From NCBI GenBank assembly GCA_963514095.1, contig OY741273.1, positions 22,037,046 through 22,101,045 on the forward strand: a DNA stretch of 64,000 nt, written 5' to 3'. Within the stretch, counting starts at the first letter, position 1. Each line of letters starts with the position of its first letter. This document shows positions 38,161 to 50,869 of the stretch, in pieces. The position numbers and the translations under genes were made by a program. The notes below the pieces were generated by a model that ran no database searches, was not told the DNA's origin, and saw only the letters and a program-made list of their open reading frames with translations. Source of the DNA: Eutrigla gurnardus (taxonomy: Eukaryota; Chordata; Actinopteri; Perciformes; Triglidae).

Positions 38161-38725
38161 GGTTGCAAAAAGCAAATATCGCAGCCAAAATACTGAATGT
38201 GGAGACAAAAATTACCCTGAGAAGAGCTCCATTAAAGAGTCTTTATATTCATGGAAAAAGACCTGACTGTATCTTGAGTAGAATGATAAAAAAAATGCCT
38301 GTTTGTCATTGATGACAAGGGCTTCTTGAGGCAGATGACTTGTCTGTGGGTCGCTCTGTGGATGAGACTCTGCACCGTTAAAAGTAAAATGGTATAACGT
38401 CCTAAAGCAATGAGGCCGTGCATGTGGGCGTGGCTACATTGTGAGTGACAGGTCGCTAGCCTGTGTCTTCTGTGGGCTCTGGGGAGTCTTCGTCAAACTA
38501 ATTGAAATGACTCTTTGGAAAAAACAGATAAGACCGAAGGGGGATGACACTGAAAGCTTTGTGAACCAAAGTATTAGACAGAATAATTGTCCTGATGATG
38601 GCGCTAGATCAAAAATCAGAAGGTAACCGAAAGGTCAACCTACTGGTGAAGCGAGGGAATTCATGGAATCATCTGGAATTAGAAAGTACTATTTTTTTTA
38701 AGATACCAGTCAAGACCAAAGCAGT

Positions 38726-38765
38726 CGACCAACAGAGCCATGCAGAGTCATGGCTCTGTTGGTCG
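38726..38765 (+). repeat. 17-bp perfect inverted repeat (hairpin, 6-base loop)
   Basis: Arms at 38726-38742 (CGACCAACAGAGCCATG) and 38749-38765 are exactly complementary around CAGAGT. No oligo-T tract follows. It sits within repeat-like DNA (the preceding text 'GATGATGGCGCTAGATCAAAA' is a common teleost repeat string), so it may be transposon-derived. Confidence 0.9.
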
Positions 38766-39699
38766 CAGACCTTTTTCTGCGACCTTTTCACCAGTGGGGT
38801 CCGTCTGGCTGATCGAACTTAGCTTGTGGAAAACAATGGGTTAAACCATCAAATTTAATGTTTTTATTTTCCCACAATGTTACAAGCCAACTGCAAAAGT
38901 GAAATATATTTCCTTGAATTTGTGCATAAAACGTCCTTCTGAAGCGACGAGGCCACTTGCTTACTCGCACCTGCATGGCGACGTGGAACCGTGTGTCGCC
39001 TCAGAAACTCTTATTTCCTCGTCACGGTAACAATTTAATCAGGCTCAACCTATTGAGCGCGACGAGACCGGAGCACATTGTGTCATTGTGTCCATTGTGT
39101 CTAATGTCCCTTATCAGTCTGCTTAAACCATATTAAGAAAAAGCACACCACTGCTCATTTCGTCTTCAGTAATCAGAGCAGTGACCCAAAAGCAGGACAA
39201 AAAGAGGTGAGAGACCTCATCTGTTCTGTTCAGTCCCGTCATTATCTCTCCAGCGCTTTCTCACCTCCAGTCACCTCCTACCTTCTCCCCTCCGCTGCCC
39301 GGCCACTCTGCCCAGAGATGTAATCACATCTATTCAGTGATGAAGATGAAATTGCGGCCCCCTCCTCCTCTTCCACCCACTCCCATTGGAGCCCGCTTGA
39401 ATCGGCTCCTCCTTTTGTCGTCGGTGGAACAAACAAATTACGTCTCCTTACACAACCGGGACAGAGAGTGATCACCTGAATGGGATCTGACAGAGAGCAA
39501 AAAGGAGCACGGCGGCGAGACTGTGGCTCGGCGAGATTAGCGAGGTAAACTGTTCTGAGCGTTTGTCTTTGTGTGTGTTTACAGCGCTAATTAGTGCACT
39601 ACGCTGTGGGTGAAATGCTCAGGCCAGCCATGCAGAGGAAATGGACAAGTAATGGTGTGTTACCTACGCCAAAGCACACCCACAGGGTTCATTTAACAC

Positions 39700-39740
<41 letters not shown>

Positions 39741-41793
39741 TACACATGGTTGGTGGTGCATCCACTAAACACAGAAACAGAATGTCACGGGGGCTAATTG
39801 CAAGAGAAAGTGTTTTACTTAAATGATCATTGGTCTGTGTGATTAATCAGATTGGTTGGAAGGCAACTAAGTGAAGATGCTGTGGGAACTTCAGCAGGGT
39901 TTCGAGAACTATGGCGCAGTGAAGTCGGGGTCAACGAAAAAGACCAAGACTCTATCCAACAAAGTCCACACAAGGATTTAAGATGATCTGATCAGGAAGT
40001 CCAGCCCCTGAAGTGGAAACCTCACTGCAAATTGCAGTCCCCATTTCTCTTTATTCTATTTCAAGCCCTTGCACTGGACAGGTGATGTCCATGAGTTGTT
40101 GAAGGCTCATGCTGCGTTCCTATGAAAGTCTGAGTTTGGAATAGAATTTTTCCAGTTGAGTTTCTGGTGGGTTGAAGGATTTGCATTGCATTTCACCTCT
40201 TTTGCTACATGGACGGTTTACCTGCATTCAACCAACGCCTGCTCCAACACGATTGGTCAATGCTACTCAGACTACACACGGAAACCTGAATCTTTTCTGG
40301 GTCAATGGCCAATGTGAGGACAATAGAAGGAGAACGGGAATGATGAAATCAGACATTCAGAAAAACTGATCTATAACTCAAAGATCTGAAGTCAGCCAAA
40401 AGGGCAGATTTATGTCGAGTCCAGCAGCCCTGATGGAAGAAAACATTGTGATGTATTGTCTTCCTTTATCTAGATTTATTTATTCTTTATTTCAGAGACT
40501 GTTTCTTAGACTGTTTTTCATTTAGACAGCCCATAAGCACATTTTCTTCAGGTTTTTCATGAGCAAATATTGGCTTTAAACCGCCTTGAACATCAATGAA
40601 AAGTTTGGGCTTGTCACCTCCTGCAGGATGATCTCTCACGGTACTTCTGATTTCATTCACGTCAGGACTCGTTCACTTCCAAATTTAGAAGTCACCATAG
40701 CTACCCTCTCTTTTAAAACTAAGGTGAAATAATCACTCACCCACCGCAGACCAAATCTTCAAACGACCAGAGTGTTTGTTTGATGAATTAAGTCGAGGCT
40801 TGATGAAAACCGTGAGGTCTGAATATAGAGAAGCAGTGTGTTTGTTTGGGTGGAGGCGAAGTTAGACGGATCTCCCTTGGCACTTTAACAGCTCGGCGTG
40901 TTCCCAGGCCGTTTCTTAGACTGTGGGAAATGGTACTGTTGTATAAAAGTCAGCCTTGCATAGCGACGTTCATACTGGGAAGAGGAAGGGAAGGAATTGG
41001 ATGTAATTGAGAGGAGGAGGGGGGTGGGAAAGCAGCAACGAGGACCCACTCACAGATCTGGGCGGAGGAGTTGAAGGGGGGCAGGAAATGAGATGGGACA
41101 TCTTCATTTACTTTCCACATCTGCTTAACTCTGCAGTGCAAACCTGCTCTGCACAGGCAGACAGCAGCAGGCTCAGCCTCTCACACTAACAGATGGATTT
41201 AGACTTTTAGACGCTCGGCAATATCTGCTGCCTCAGGTGAGATTTTAGAACTTGGTATTGAATCAAGCGCATCAAATCGGTCTTGGGATATGAGAAGTCG
41301 ATGCTTAAATGGGATTTTCTATTTTTAATTAGTCAATCCGCTGCCATATTTCAGGGCCGCCCGTATGGTTTGTGCCTCGAGGCTGTGAATTGTGTATATT
41401 TCTCAATTAGGGTGTTGAGGATGGCAGAGAAAGAGCAGGCGTAACGGGAGGAGGGGCCACCAGGGGGCACCCACTCGTGTGTGGAGATTTTTAGGCTATG
41501 AATGTGAACTCATTTAGGTGTTGCCATTCCCCAGCTGGCCGTCCCCACAATGCACCAGAATACAGGAAATCACATCTACCAAATTCAGAATCTTCTGGGG
41601 GAGGACAGTTCATAATCCGTCACTGTATTAATACAATTTATAGCGTGACATTTGTGTCAATAATCGCCAATCACAGGTGACTCCGCGGTGGTGGGAGGGG
41701 GGCCCCAAATAAAATTCTGCTTGGGGCCCCCAAAAGGCTTGGGCTGGCCCTGGGCGTGAACCTGCGCTGTCACGTTCTGTTCTGCATAAAGTT

Positions 41794-41877
41794 TGGTTTC
41801 TTTGTTTCCTTCTTTTGACAAATGAACTTATTGTAAGTCGCTTTGGACAAAAGCGTCTGCTAAATGACCTAAATGTA
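41794..41877 (+). repeat. SINE/L2-type LINE 3' tail, copy 2
   Basis: Matches 17117-17200 with about two mismatches and is followed by TAAATGTAAT, an extension of the short tail repeat (TAAATG)n usual for these elements. A degenerate third tail, GGCGTCTGCTAAATGCCCCC then AATGTAAATGTAAATG, is at about 54425-54461. Confidence 0.8.
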
Positions 41878-42639
41878 AATGTAATTGAAGCACACAGCGA
41901 TCACATGACTTGCGTGGTATGGAGGTGCTAGTACGGGAAGCCAAGAGAGTCATATTCACCTGAAGCATTTATCCCAAACACAAAGCCGGTAAATCAACTA
42001 CAGGAACATCATTTACAGCAAATAAGCAGATGATGAAAGTTAACAAATAGTGTAGCGATAGACACGCGGCTAATTAACACCAAACTTCCTCTTCGTTTTG
42101 AGCAACATATTAATCTGTTGGCTCATTGTGTTATCTGTGGAGAGCAGGCAGCAGGTGGAGGGACCCAAACGTAGATAAGACAGGCACACTTGTGCAGTAT
42201 ATGATTTAATGAGAGAATGATCTTACAAAAAGCAGGCAGAGAACAGGCAAACAAACTCCACGTGATGAGGAAGCACTGACCCAAAAGTAAAGAACGATAA
42301 AGAGAGTGAGTTTAACCAGGGGTCCGGCAACTCTCTGGCTGTCAGAGTTCCTTCACTTTCAGGCTCCACATGTGGATTTCGAGTCATGGTTAAACTTTGT
42401 GAAAACCTGTGGATCACAGTAGTAGAGTACGTTAGCCAATCATTAACAAGCGTTAGTGTTTTCTTTACATTATACTTGATATAATTCATAGATATGAGTT
42501 ATGAGCCTAGACGCCAAACTCTGTTTATTGTTTCTGCTACAATGTTAAACATGAGTTGTCTGACTGAACTAATACAAGAAAAACAAAACAAATGCAATGA
42601 AAACAATAAAAAGAAACAACGACTTGTGAAAGAAGTGAT

Positions 42640-42915
42640 TTAATAGGGATTGCTGATTCTGGGAGCCTTCTCTTCTCAGGCAGGTTGTTCCAAAGCTGAG
42701 GTGCCCTGATTCCCAAAACAGGGTCACCTTTAGTTTGGAGCCTCGACTTTGTAACAGCCAGAAGGGCCCCACCCGAGCATCCGAGGCTGTGAGCTAAGCT
42801 GGCTCACATGGGGTAAACATTTCACGACGCAGCTTGGGGCCGGACCGAGGAAGGTTTTAAAAGTTATCAGTAAAATCTTAAAATCTATTCTAAAAGGAAC
42901 TGGGGGCCAATGGGG
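42640..42915 (+). repeat. Teleost interspersed repeat, LINE-tail-like
   Basis: Blocks such as GCAGGTTGTTCCAAAGCTGA, GGTGCCCTGATTCCCAAAAC, CAGCCAGAAGGGCCC and TCTTAAAATCTATTCTAAAA followed by GGGGGCCAATGGGGGAGAAG match the style of a widespread teleost repeat. Reading frames on either strand in this segment are interpreted as non-coding. Confidence 0.65.
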
Positions 42916-43169
42916 GAGAAGCCAGGATGGGGTTGCTGTGACGTTGTCTGTTAAAACCAGCGGTAAACTTCTTCTTCCTCCAATCTCGTTGCCCTCCTCC
43001 TTCCCCCCTTTGCAGTACGATCTGTGTGCCAGGCATAAGAATACGAATACATCCTTGTTTGCACATCCAAACTCTTGAGTTTGAGATATCCTCGAGCGCA
43101 TACGAACGGACCTATCTAATGTGTCTGCTTTGTGGAATGAATGTGGGCAAAAGCTGGTATTTTATCAAA

Positions 43170-43176
43170 AACAATG

Positions 43177-43234
<58 letters not shown>

Positions 43235-43406
43235 CCTAAAATGAACTGATTCATGTATGTAGTACATCTTTCCCACACACACTTTCACTGTGAAGTGTGC
43301 ATATACAAACATGATATGAGCCACACATCAGTAATAAATCAGCATCTGTAACACCTCTCTCTTGTACTTTCATTGTGTGTGTTCGTGTGTTTGTGTGTTT
43401 GTGTGT

Positions 43407-43437
<31 letters not shown>

Positions 43438-43557
43438 GGGGGGGGGGTCCTGTTGTATATCTGTGTTTAGCTCCATAGTGAGAGCTGTGGGAACATTCAG
43501 ACTAAAGTTATTTGGCTCCAACTGAGAAATGAAAGAGGGAAAGAGAGAGTGTGTGTT

Positions 43558-43653
<96 letters not shown>

Positions 43654-43740
43654 GGAAAATAAAACAGATAGGAAAAAAACAAAGGCTCCCCTCTGATTGA
43701 ATCTGTTGAGGCGTGGCATTGAGATAGATCACAAACAGTG

Positions 43741-43793
<53 letters not shown>

Positions 43794-44085
43794 TCCCAGT
43801 CTGACCGTGACACAAAGTGGAAAAAGATGGAATTTCCCATCCATTTCTGAAAGACACGTGTCAGTTTATGTTTGGGTGTGTGTGTGTGTGTTTACTCGTC
43901 CATAAATGTGCTGTTTGAGAGTGCGTGTGTGTGCATGATGAACACATTAGTGTGAACATCAGCATTCATGCACCCCCGTGTGTGTGATTAGTTATTTACT
44001 CGGTGCTGCAGTGTGTGATTAAGTGCAGCTTGAAGCAGTGGCTTTACGCTAGACTGCGTCTTGGACTCTGCAATCACAGCGGCGC

Positions 44086-44160
<75 letters not shown>
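43170..44160. repeat. Dense simple-repeat cluster
   Basis: Within one kilobase: (CA)n at 43178-43233, (GT)n then a run of 27 G at 43421-43447, (GT)n then (GA)n at 43548-43651, (GT)n at 43742-43793, a shorter GT tract at 43876-43891 and (CA)n at 44090-44160. All long open frames here are translations of these repeats. Confidence 0.97.
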
Positions 44161-44163
<3 letters not shown>

Positions 44164-44681
44164 AGAGAGAGTGCAGCACCATTTCATGTCTGCTTCCAAG
44201 GTGTTCGTCCAGTTCATAACTTTACTGGTCACTGATGAGATATTAACATCCCTGATATGAAAAACCGTACACGGTTGGATATGAAAAGTGCCTCTTTTGA
44301 TTTAGTCTCGGAGAATTTAATTCACGTTGACGGGATTTAAACACTCCACCTTCTCTACCAACTCTCCGCAAGTTCAAAGCTGACGGTTAAAGGCTGTACA
44401 GAAGTAACTTCAATTTGTCTAAAATAAAAGATGACATATTTTTGTGAGAAAATAATTCTTTAATTGATTGAGGTTTAAAGTTGCATCGGTAATATTCACT
44501 TTGCATACGACGTCCGGTTACAACCTGGGTCTCCAGAGTCTCGACAAATACTTAAATGTCCAGTTTTTCTTGTGTTTTTTTTTTTTTTAATTTGGGAGAC
44601 AAAACATGATTTTCACCTGCTGAAGTGTTTATGCATCAGGTTATACACTCCTAGCTTAAAAAGTCAATTGGACCAAAACTC
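44161..44681. other. Non-coding spacer
   Basis: AT-leaning sequence between the simple-repeat cluster and the TAA-flanked transposon; a run of T at 44574-44588. Nothing else recognised. Confidence 0.6.
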
Positions 44682-44684
44682 TAA

Positions 44685-45333
44685 AGGCCCCTACACACCG
44701 CTCAGACGTCCAACTGCCTTATCCGACCATTCTCCGCCCACTCTGTTGCCTCTCGTCTGACCCGTTCGGCAGAAAAGTTGCGTTGTACACACCGCTTCGA
44801 CGTGCTTCCGACACCACAGCAGCGTGTACAAGATGCGCAAGATGCAATAAGCCGGGTGGCGCTAGTCTTGTGCCAGTACTCCAAAACAGGAAATGACGGA
44901 ACGGAGTGCAGATAAAAACAATGCACACACAGTCTTGGTTCAGTATTCGTTCGACTCGAGAAGACCTTTGTGGACTAAATACTTGGCATTTCTGGAAAGA
45001 TGACTCTGGCTAGGGTGACACTCGCGTTGTGTGCTCTCGGGCTCATTATTTTACGAAGACGTCGTCTCAGTAGGGAACGAGTAATACGGAGTTTACCATC
45101 GTCACTTCCGCCCCGCCCACACACCGCCATTGGATACTCTGATTCGCTAGCACACCGCCAATCAGAGTATCCAATGGCTCAGACTTCGCATGCTCAGTCT
45201 GATCAGACAACGTCCGCGCGGCTCCGAAAGCTTCCGACGCAGCTGTACACACCAAACATATGTGTTCCCGACCTCGTCCGAGCCTCTCCAAACGCTTCAG
45301 ACGTCCAACGGTTGGGCCGGTGTGTTCCTGCCT
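44685..45333 (+). mobile_element. PIF/Harbinger-like non-autonomous element
   Basis: Starts AGGCCCCTACACACCG and ends with the complement of AGGCAGGAACACACCGG, giving an imperfect terminal inverted repeat. It is flanked by TAA on both sides (44682-44684 and 45334-45336), the 3-bp TWA target duplication of PIF/Harbinger elements. GC content is higher than the surroundings. The frame beginning 45000 (MTLARVTLALCALGLIILRR followed by RRLSR) has a hydrophobic-then-arginine-rich start reminiscent of the N-terminus of Harbinger transposases, but no catalytic region follows. A perfect 18-bp inverted repeat lies inside at 45127-45144 and 45160-45177. Confidence 0.75.
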
Positions 45334-45336
45334 TAA

Positions 45337-47604
45337 GGTTGCTGTCAGTGTCTGTGAGACACATTTTACCGACAGCACCATTAAAGAAGAATACGCTTTA
45401 GATGTGACTGATATGTTTCTCATGCTCATCCCACTGGTTTCCGGCCGTTAAGAATGTCCTCAAACAACAGCCTCAGTTGTTAGTCCAAACACGTCCCCAC
45501 TAGGACGTCATGCGGCTGTCCCAGTGATCACTGTTGTCTGTCTCGGGCAGACTCCTGTTTGCATCCTGTCTCCCAGCGACCAACAGTCAATGTGCTTCTT
45601 TTAATCACAACCACAATCTTCTCCTCTCCTTAACTGAGTTGTTTGGTTCCTTAAATCAAACCAAATGTTGACCATAGAAGTGGCAGCTCGGAGTGATGTT
45701 TGGATGGCCATGACTAGTGATGTAATCTGATCGGGTTTTCAGACAACGCAATGGCAAAAAAAGTCATTAAGTCTGAGGATGCGTTGCAAGCGTGAGCCAG
45801 AAAAGCCGAATTTGCAGAGTTTTGCTGAGTTTCCATAAAGGTGGATGGATGAAGAGTCGTGCACGTTGTCGTCAGGACCCCGGTGGGAACCCTGACATTC
45901 TGATCTATTCATCAGCTTGAACTTTCATCAAACAAAATGTTACTATATGTGTTTTTTTAATCCGTTTCATGCACAAAAAGCTGTGAAGTGAACATCACTC
46001 ACTGCAGCTACCAGATCTGTTTCAGCATTGCAAACAGATTTACGTATTTGTGACTCGCCGTGTGGAAATGGGGGCTGGGTTGTCATTTTCGAAACAACTT
46101 TATTTTCCCAGGGAACAGCTGTGCATCTCGCAGATTGTCACACTAACAGATAAATCACCACAAAGCATCCGAGGATATGAAACTCATCTTCTTATTGAAA
46201 TTACCAGCTTCCAAACGGATTTTGTTTCTGTGTGTGGCTCCAGTTTTGTGTCTCTGATGTCGTCTGTGCCCCCTGACAGGGATCCCGTTTTGACTGACAG
46301 GTAAGCCCTCGACACCTTTCATTGTTAGGACTAGTCTGTGTGTGTGTGTGTGTGTGTGTCTGTGGAAGGGTTAAACAAACTCTCTCCCATCATGGGACCC
46401 CTCAAGCAGCACGTCTCCTTCCCTTTTCCCCCTTCTCCATCTATCTCGTTCTCTCTCCCGGTGGGTGTATGTGGTTACCTCTGAAGGACCGGCCTGATGT
46501 TTTCAGTGTGTGTGTGTGTGTGTGTGTGTGTGAAGAGCGAGACATGCGATGATAGATTTAAAGGCCTCTCACATATGCTGGAGCAATCAGGGAATCAACC
46601 CCCCCCGACTCATATCTTTCCCTCTACTAAAAAATACCAGAAAGAGAAGAAAGATGGTGAGAGAACCGACGGATGAAAATGGCGAAGCTCAACGATGAAA
46701 GACGGAGAAAGTGATGGACGGAGATTTGGCAGGAACAGTGGGAATTATCTGTGAAGGTGGATAGATGGACTGGGCTTTCATTATTTCAGTCCACAGGAGA
46801 GGGTGCATAAAAGGACAACAGTAAAGTTGGGATGAGATGTGAGAAATGTGGGAGACCAGATGAGCAAGATTTAACGTTGCTTGTCCTTACAGGGTTTTTG
46901 GGAATGAAAGTGATTTTAGGTTTACAATGTAATCCCACCCGACCTTCTCTTCCTTTCTTCTTCGTCCATCTTCATATGTAAATTTCACTAAGAGAGTAAG
47001 ATGTATAAAAAGGAATGTTTTTTCCATTCGTGGTCAATATTTCACATATATTTAGGGGTTTGTTTGTCTTTGTTTATCATCCAGTATAGGAGAAGCAAAT
47101 ATTCCAGTGTTTGTCCCAGAGGCATGTCTTGATGTCACCTCCAGGGCAGCGTTACTGAATGTTAATGACACAGTGGCTCTAGAAGCATTCACTCCTCTAT
47201 ATTTATGTGTCAAACATCACATTTGTTGGAAATACATTTATTGAGAGGCCTATTTTGGTCCCACACAAATTTAAGTATTACCATTTTAAAAGTTCTACTG
47301 GATCAATATAGATCACCAAGAGGCAGGAGGGCCAGAGGGGTTCGAGGGTCTGCAGCCCGGATAACTAAGTCTGCATCTTTAAGCTCATTATTTTCATTTT
47401 ACTGAACACACAGCAGTGATAAACACTGGACTCCACCTGCCCAGCACCAAACAGCAAGCAGACAGTCAGACTAGCTGCTGAAAAACCAACCAACGTATCC
47501 TCACACAACTGTTTGCTTGCAAGTTTGTGTTTTGTTTTGAGGGTCGTGCAACATGAGCCGTCAGTATGTATGAGTATGAACGTGGCATGACTAAGGTATA
47601 GAAT
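45337..47604. other. Non-coding stretch with microsatellites
   Basis: Two (GT)n tracts at about 46336-46360 and 46506-46532; otherwise no recognised feature. A small splice-like pattern near 46281-46301 was considered and rejected. Confidence 0.6.
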
Positions 47605-47607
47605 TTA

Positions 47608-48434
47608 GGGACCGTCCAGACAAAGCAAAACAAACTTTTTTTTCTCCGTTTTGCCTTGGCGTCGTTTCAAGAAAATCCGCGTCCAGACGAATCCACTGAA
47701 AACGACTCAGTGCGCTGTAGTACATATTCCAGGCCATTATGCGGCGCTGTTTCTGCTACAAAAATGCAGAAGAAGAGAGGGAGCTTGACCGGATGTTTGC
47801 CATTGCTATGGCAACACGTGAGAGTTACGGCTAATCTCCGCCCGACCACCCGATCAATAAACACCCATAAGATGACAATTTGGCCCGTATAAATAAAACC
47901 AACAATAAGCACCAACAACCGTCACCCTAAGGACCTTGACGAGGCGTTGTCACACGTTGGGATGGATTAATTAGACAAATAAATGCCTACATTCATGGGA
48001 AGTTAGCTAGCGGTTGTTTGTTAGCATCGTAATAAAGTAGCATATCTGCAACTTTTTCCCCGGAATATCGCCCCTCTCTCTCGGCTCCGTTTTTTTTTCA
48101 TACAGCGGCCCTGATACGCCGTCGTACAGACGAGCAGAATATCTGCTACGAGCACGGAGGCCGCCGTTGTTGTTGTTGTTACGAGACGTCGCGGGGGAAG
48201 AAGTCAGGCTCGAGGGTCGAGGAGCGGGGCGATGATGTCAGCGTATTCATTTTCGCCGTCCACACGAAAACGAACACGAAACGGAGGGGTGCCGTTTTTT
48301 TCTTTTCCACCCTGCAGCTGGTTTCAAAAGTGAGTTTTCACGCTGCGGAAACGCCGGATTCGTATGGACGGAAGGGCGAAACGCACAAGACTTCTGTGTT
48401 TACGCACTGAAAACGTTTTCGTGTGGACAGGCCC
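47608..48434 (+). mobile_element. Non-autonomous DNA transposon with TTA target duplication
   Basis: The left end GGGACCGTCCAGACAAAGC and the complement of the right end GGGCCTGTCCACACGAAAAC form an imperfect inverted repeat, flanked by TTA at 47605-47607 and 48435-48437. The subterminal regions repeat motifs such as GAAAACG and CGTCCAGACGAA. Length is about 827 bases, with no transposase frame. The 3-bp TTA duplication favours a PIF/Harbinger-type origin, though the class is inferred from the ends only. Confidence 0.7.
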
Positions 48435-48437
48435 TTA

Positions 48438-49137
48438 GTTGACAATTAAGTCAACCATCATTTCTGGTTCCACACGGGACATGACCGTCCTGGGTGAAAG
48501 TCCTGGGTGTTTGGACCCACCCAACCACGTCTTCCCTGTCTGGGCTTTATTTGCTCTGTAAATGACGTCACCTGTCCTGGCTCATGATTATGTGGGTTAC
48601 ATACAATATTATAGTGCATACTTTTTTTTAGGAATACGAACATTGTATGAAAATAGTCTGCAATTAAAGGTGAAAGAAATGTTTCATCCATCTCTGAAAT
48701 GTTCACTGTACAACTATTCATACTACAAGTTGGACAAACATGAACGTATCTTTAGCACAAGAGTTGTGCAAAATGAGAACTTCAGTGATCCCTCTGTGTG
48801 AGTGACACTGAATCTGTTTATACAGTAGGAGAGCTTAAACAGCATGTGACACAAATACCTCTTTCTTTAACCTCGTACCGTTGGCTCACTTCTTCTCCTT
48901 CCTTGTCGCTCCCTTTCTCCACCATCCTCTTCCTTACTCTCTCCTTTGCTCTTTCATGTCTCCTCCTCTCTTCCTTCAGACCAACCTTATTTACTTTCCT
49001 CTCTATTTCTTCCCTCCTCTTCCTCTGCCTCCCCTTCTCTCTCTACCTGTTTAATAAGGAGGGATTGGTGGAGGAGTCGGCCTCTTCGCCCTCCTCACTC
49101 CAGTGAGCCACAGCCTCATTAAGGCAGGAAACACGCT

Positions 49138-49171
<34 letters not shown>

Positions 49172-50869
49172 ATCACTTCATAATGTAGGACTTCCCTGTC
49201 TGTATTCTATTCTCTTCACCTATCTATATCATTTTGACCTTTTTCCCCCTGAATTCTATTGCTTTTCTTTCCTCTAACCTTTTCGCTTCTCTGTGAGTGT
49301 GTGATTGGCTTTGTTTTACAGCACTTTCTCACTTTATTTGTGCTGACAAACCTTTTCAGTTTTTACCTGCTAAGCAGCTTTCTTCTGCCTAACTGAAGTT
49401 TTCTTCCATTTAACATTTTCATTTCATTCTTTGGTCTCACGCTCTCGGTTTCATCTTCAGCGTTGCCTGCAGTTAGACTGATGAATGCCATGACGACGTG
49501 GGCTGCCAGGAGCGGGGAGCTGCTCTTTAACCCTCAAATGATATGAAATTAATTCTACTGAACAAGTGTGTGTCTATAAATACAGATATTCATTACTCAG
49601 GTATAATTTCAGGTTTTGTTTTTGGATACTTTTGTTGTTTTTAATTGTGTCACAACGTTCTGTATTGACGATAAAAGTTATGTTCAAGAAATTAAAAATG
49701 ATATCATAGAAATATAATAATATTGTTATAATAATAATCAAGCACCTCAAGTCATTACATACTGAATAAATACACATTTCACCTCACTACACTGTCTGAA
49801 TGGAATTCATTTTCTATAAATATTGCGATAATATTGTCATTGTCAATTCTTCCATAATCGAAGTGAAGTCATAATTGAAATGAATGTTATATTGTGACAG
49901 CCGTAGTTGATTTATTTGACTTTTTATGAAAAAAGAATTTTTTTTACTGCCCAGGTTGAAAGTGCAACATCTTGTTGATTTCTAAACGTTTCAGTTACAA
50001 ATGACCGAAAAATGACATCACACATCAAGGGTCAATATTCAGAGAACTTCAACTCAAGCCACGGAGCTGCAGAATGCTGCGGTTCAATATTTGGTCGCAC
50101 CATTACTAACAAAGACTGCTTTTAAACCAGTGCTGCACCATACAGTGGCTTCCTGGTGAAATTCATTATAATACTTTAAAGGTTACACAATCCCATACAG
50201 GTCCACAGGGCCTCTGAGGTCACCAGAACAACGGCTCGTACTGGATCAGCCTTCCTACGGAGGACTCAGACTCTCTTTAGTGTTTCACATGTCATGTCTG
50301 TTTAATCTCAAAGACAATTTATTGTTAACCTGACCCACCAGCTGGTTTGTTACACAGAATCATATGAGAATTGGTAATTGGATACTGTTTGGAAAAGGGA
50401 AGGAATTTCCAAAACATACAGTGAAGAAATAAGCATCAGTTGTGATATAATTGATGCTGTTGCAGCATCTACAATAACCTCTTTAGGAGCCGTCATTGTT
50501 GCTTTGAAAGAACGGTTGCCTCTCCGTATTGTTGCACAGCTAAGCCCCGCCTTCAGATAAGCCCCGCCCTCAGCTGCCAGTAGCTCCTCGGATGCTGATT
50601 GGTCCGTGCACTAAGCCGTCACAACTATTTACATCTTTTAGTCTGACAAGATGCATTTTTGTTTGATACCTGATTCGGTGATTCTTGCGTGATCTTGTGA
50701 CATTGAAAGAATCTAGCTGTTAATTTTGTTGATGCTTCCATTCGCTGATTTCTTCATGGTTCAGAACACTTTTTGTTGTCATTAATTAACTCAGAAGTTG
50801 GAGTTAATCATTTTGGAATGTTCAAAGTAATTATTCGTTTTTTTGTTTTGGTTATGTACATCTTTGAAG
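48438..50869. other. Non-coding stretch
   Basis: Pyrimidine-rich segment 48870-49060, (CA)n at 49138-49170, AT-rich DNA at 49560-49910, and a partial dispersed repeat with AAGCCCCGCC motifs at about 50538-50570. No exon recognised. Confidence 0.6.

Larger units (their letters stand above)
36788..42609. other. Non-coding stretch with dispersed repeats
   Basis: No exon was recognised. It includes a GC-rich segment at 37030-37570 beginning near GATGTACTGGGGCAAAAATG that resembles a degraded DNA transposon, copy 2 of the 'CTTTAGGG-GTGGCT' repeat at 37975-38160 and a partial copy near 38425, a 17-bp stem hairpin at 38726-38765, (CA)n at 39703-39737, and at 41690-41880 a GGGGCCCC-rich repeat joined to an L2-type tail. 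Confidence 0.65.

Noticed and set aside
45067..45429. 120-codon minus-strand frame in the TAA-flanked element
   Set aside because: It runs through the internal hairpin and terminal repeat and out into flanking DNA, with no recognised domain.
46281..46301. Possible 21-base micro-exon between CCCCTGACAG and GTAAGC
   Set aside because: Good splice-like bases but no neighbouring exons, no known protein and too short to judge.
48798..49106. 102-codon Ser/Leu-rich frame
   Set aside because: Driven by a CT-rich low-complexity stretch with no conserved pattern.
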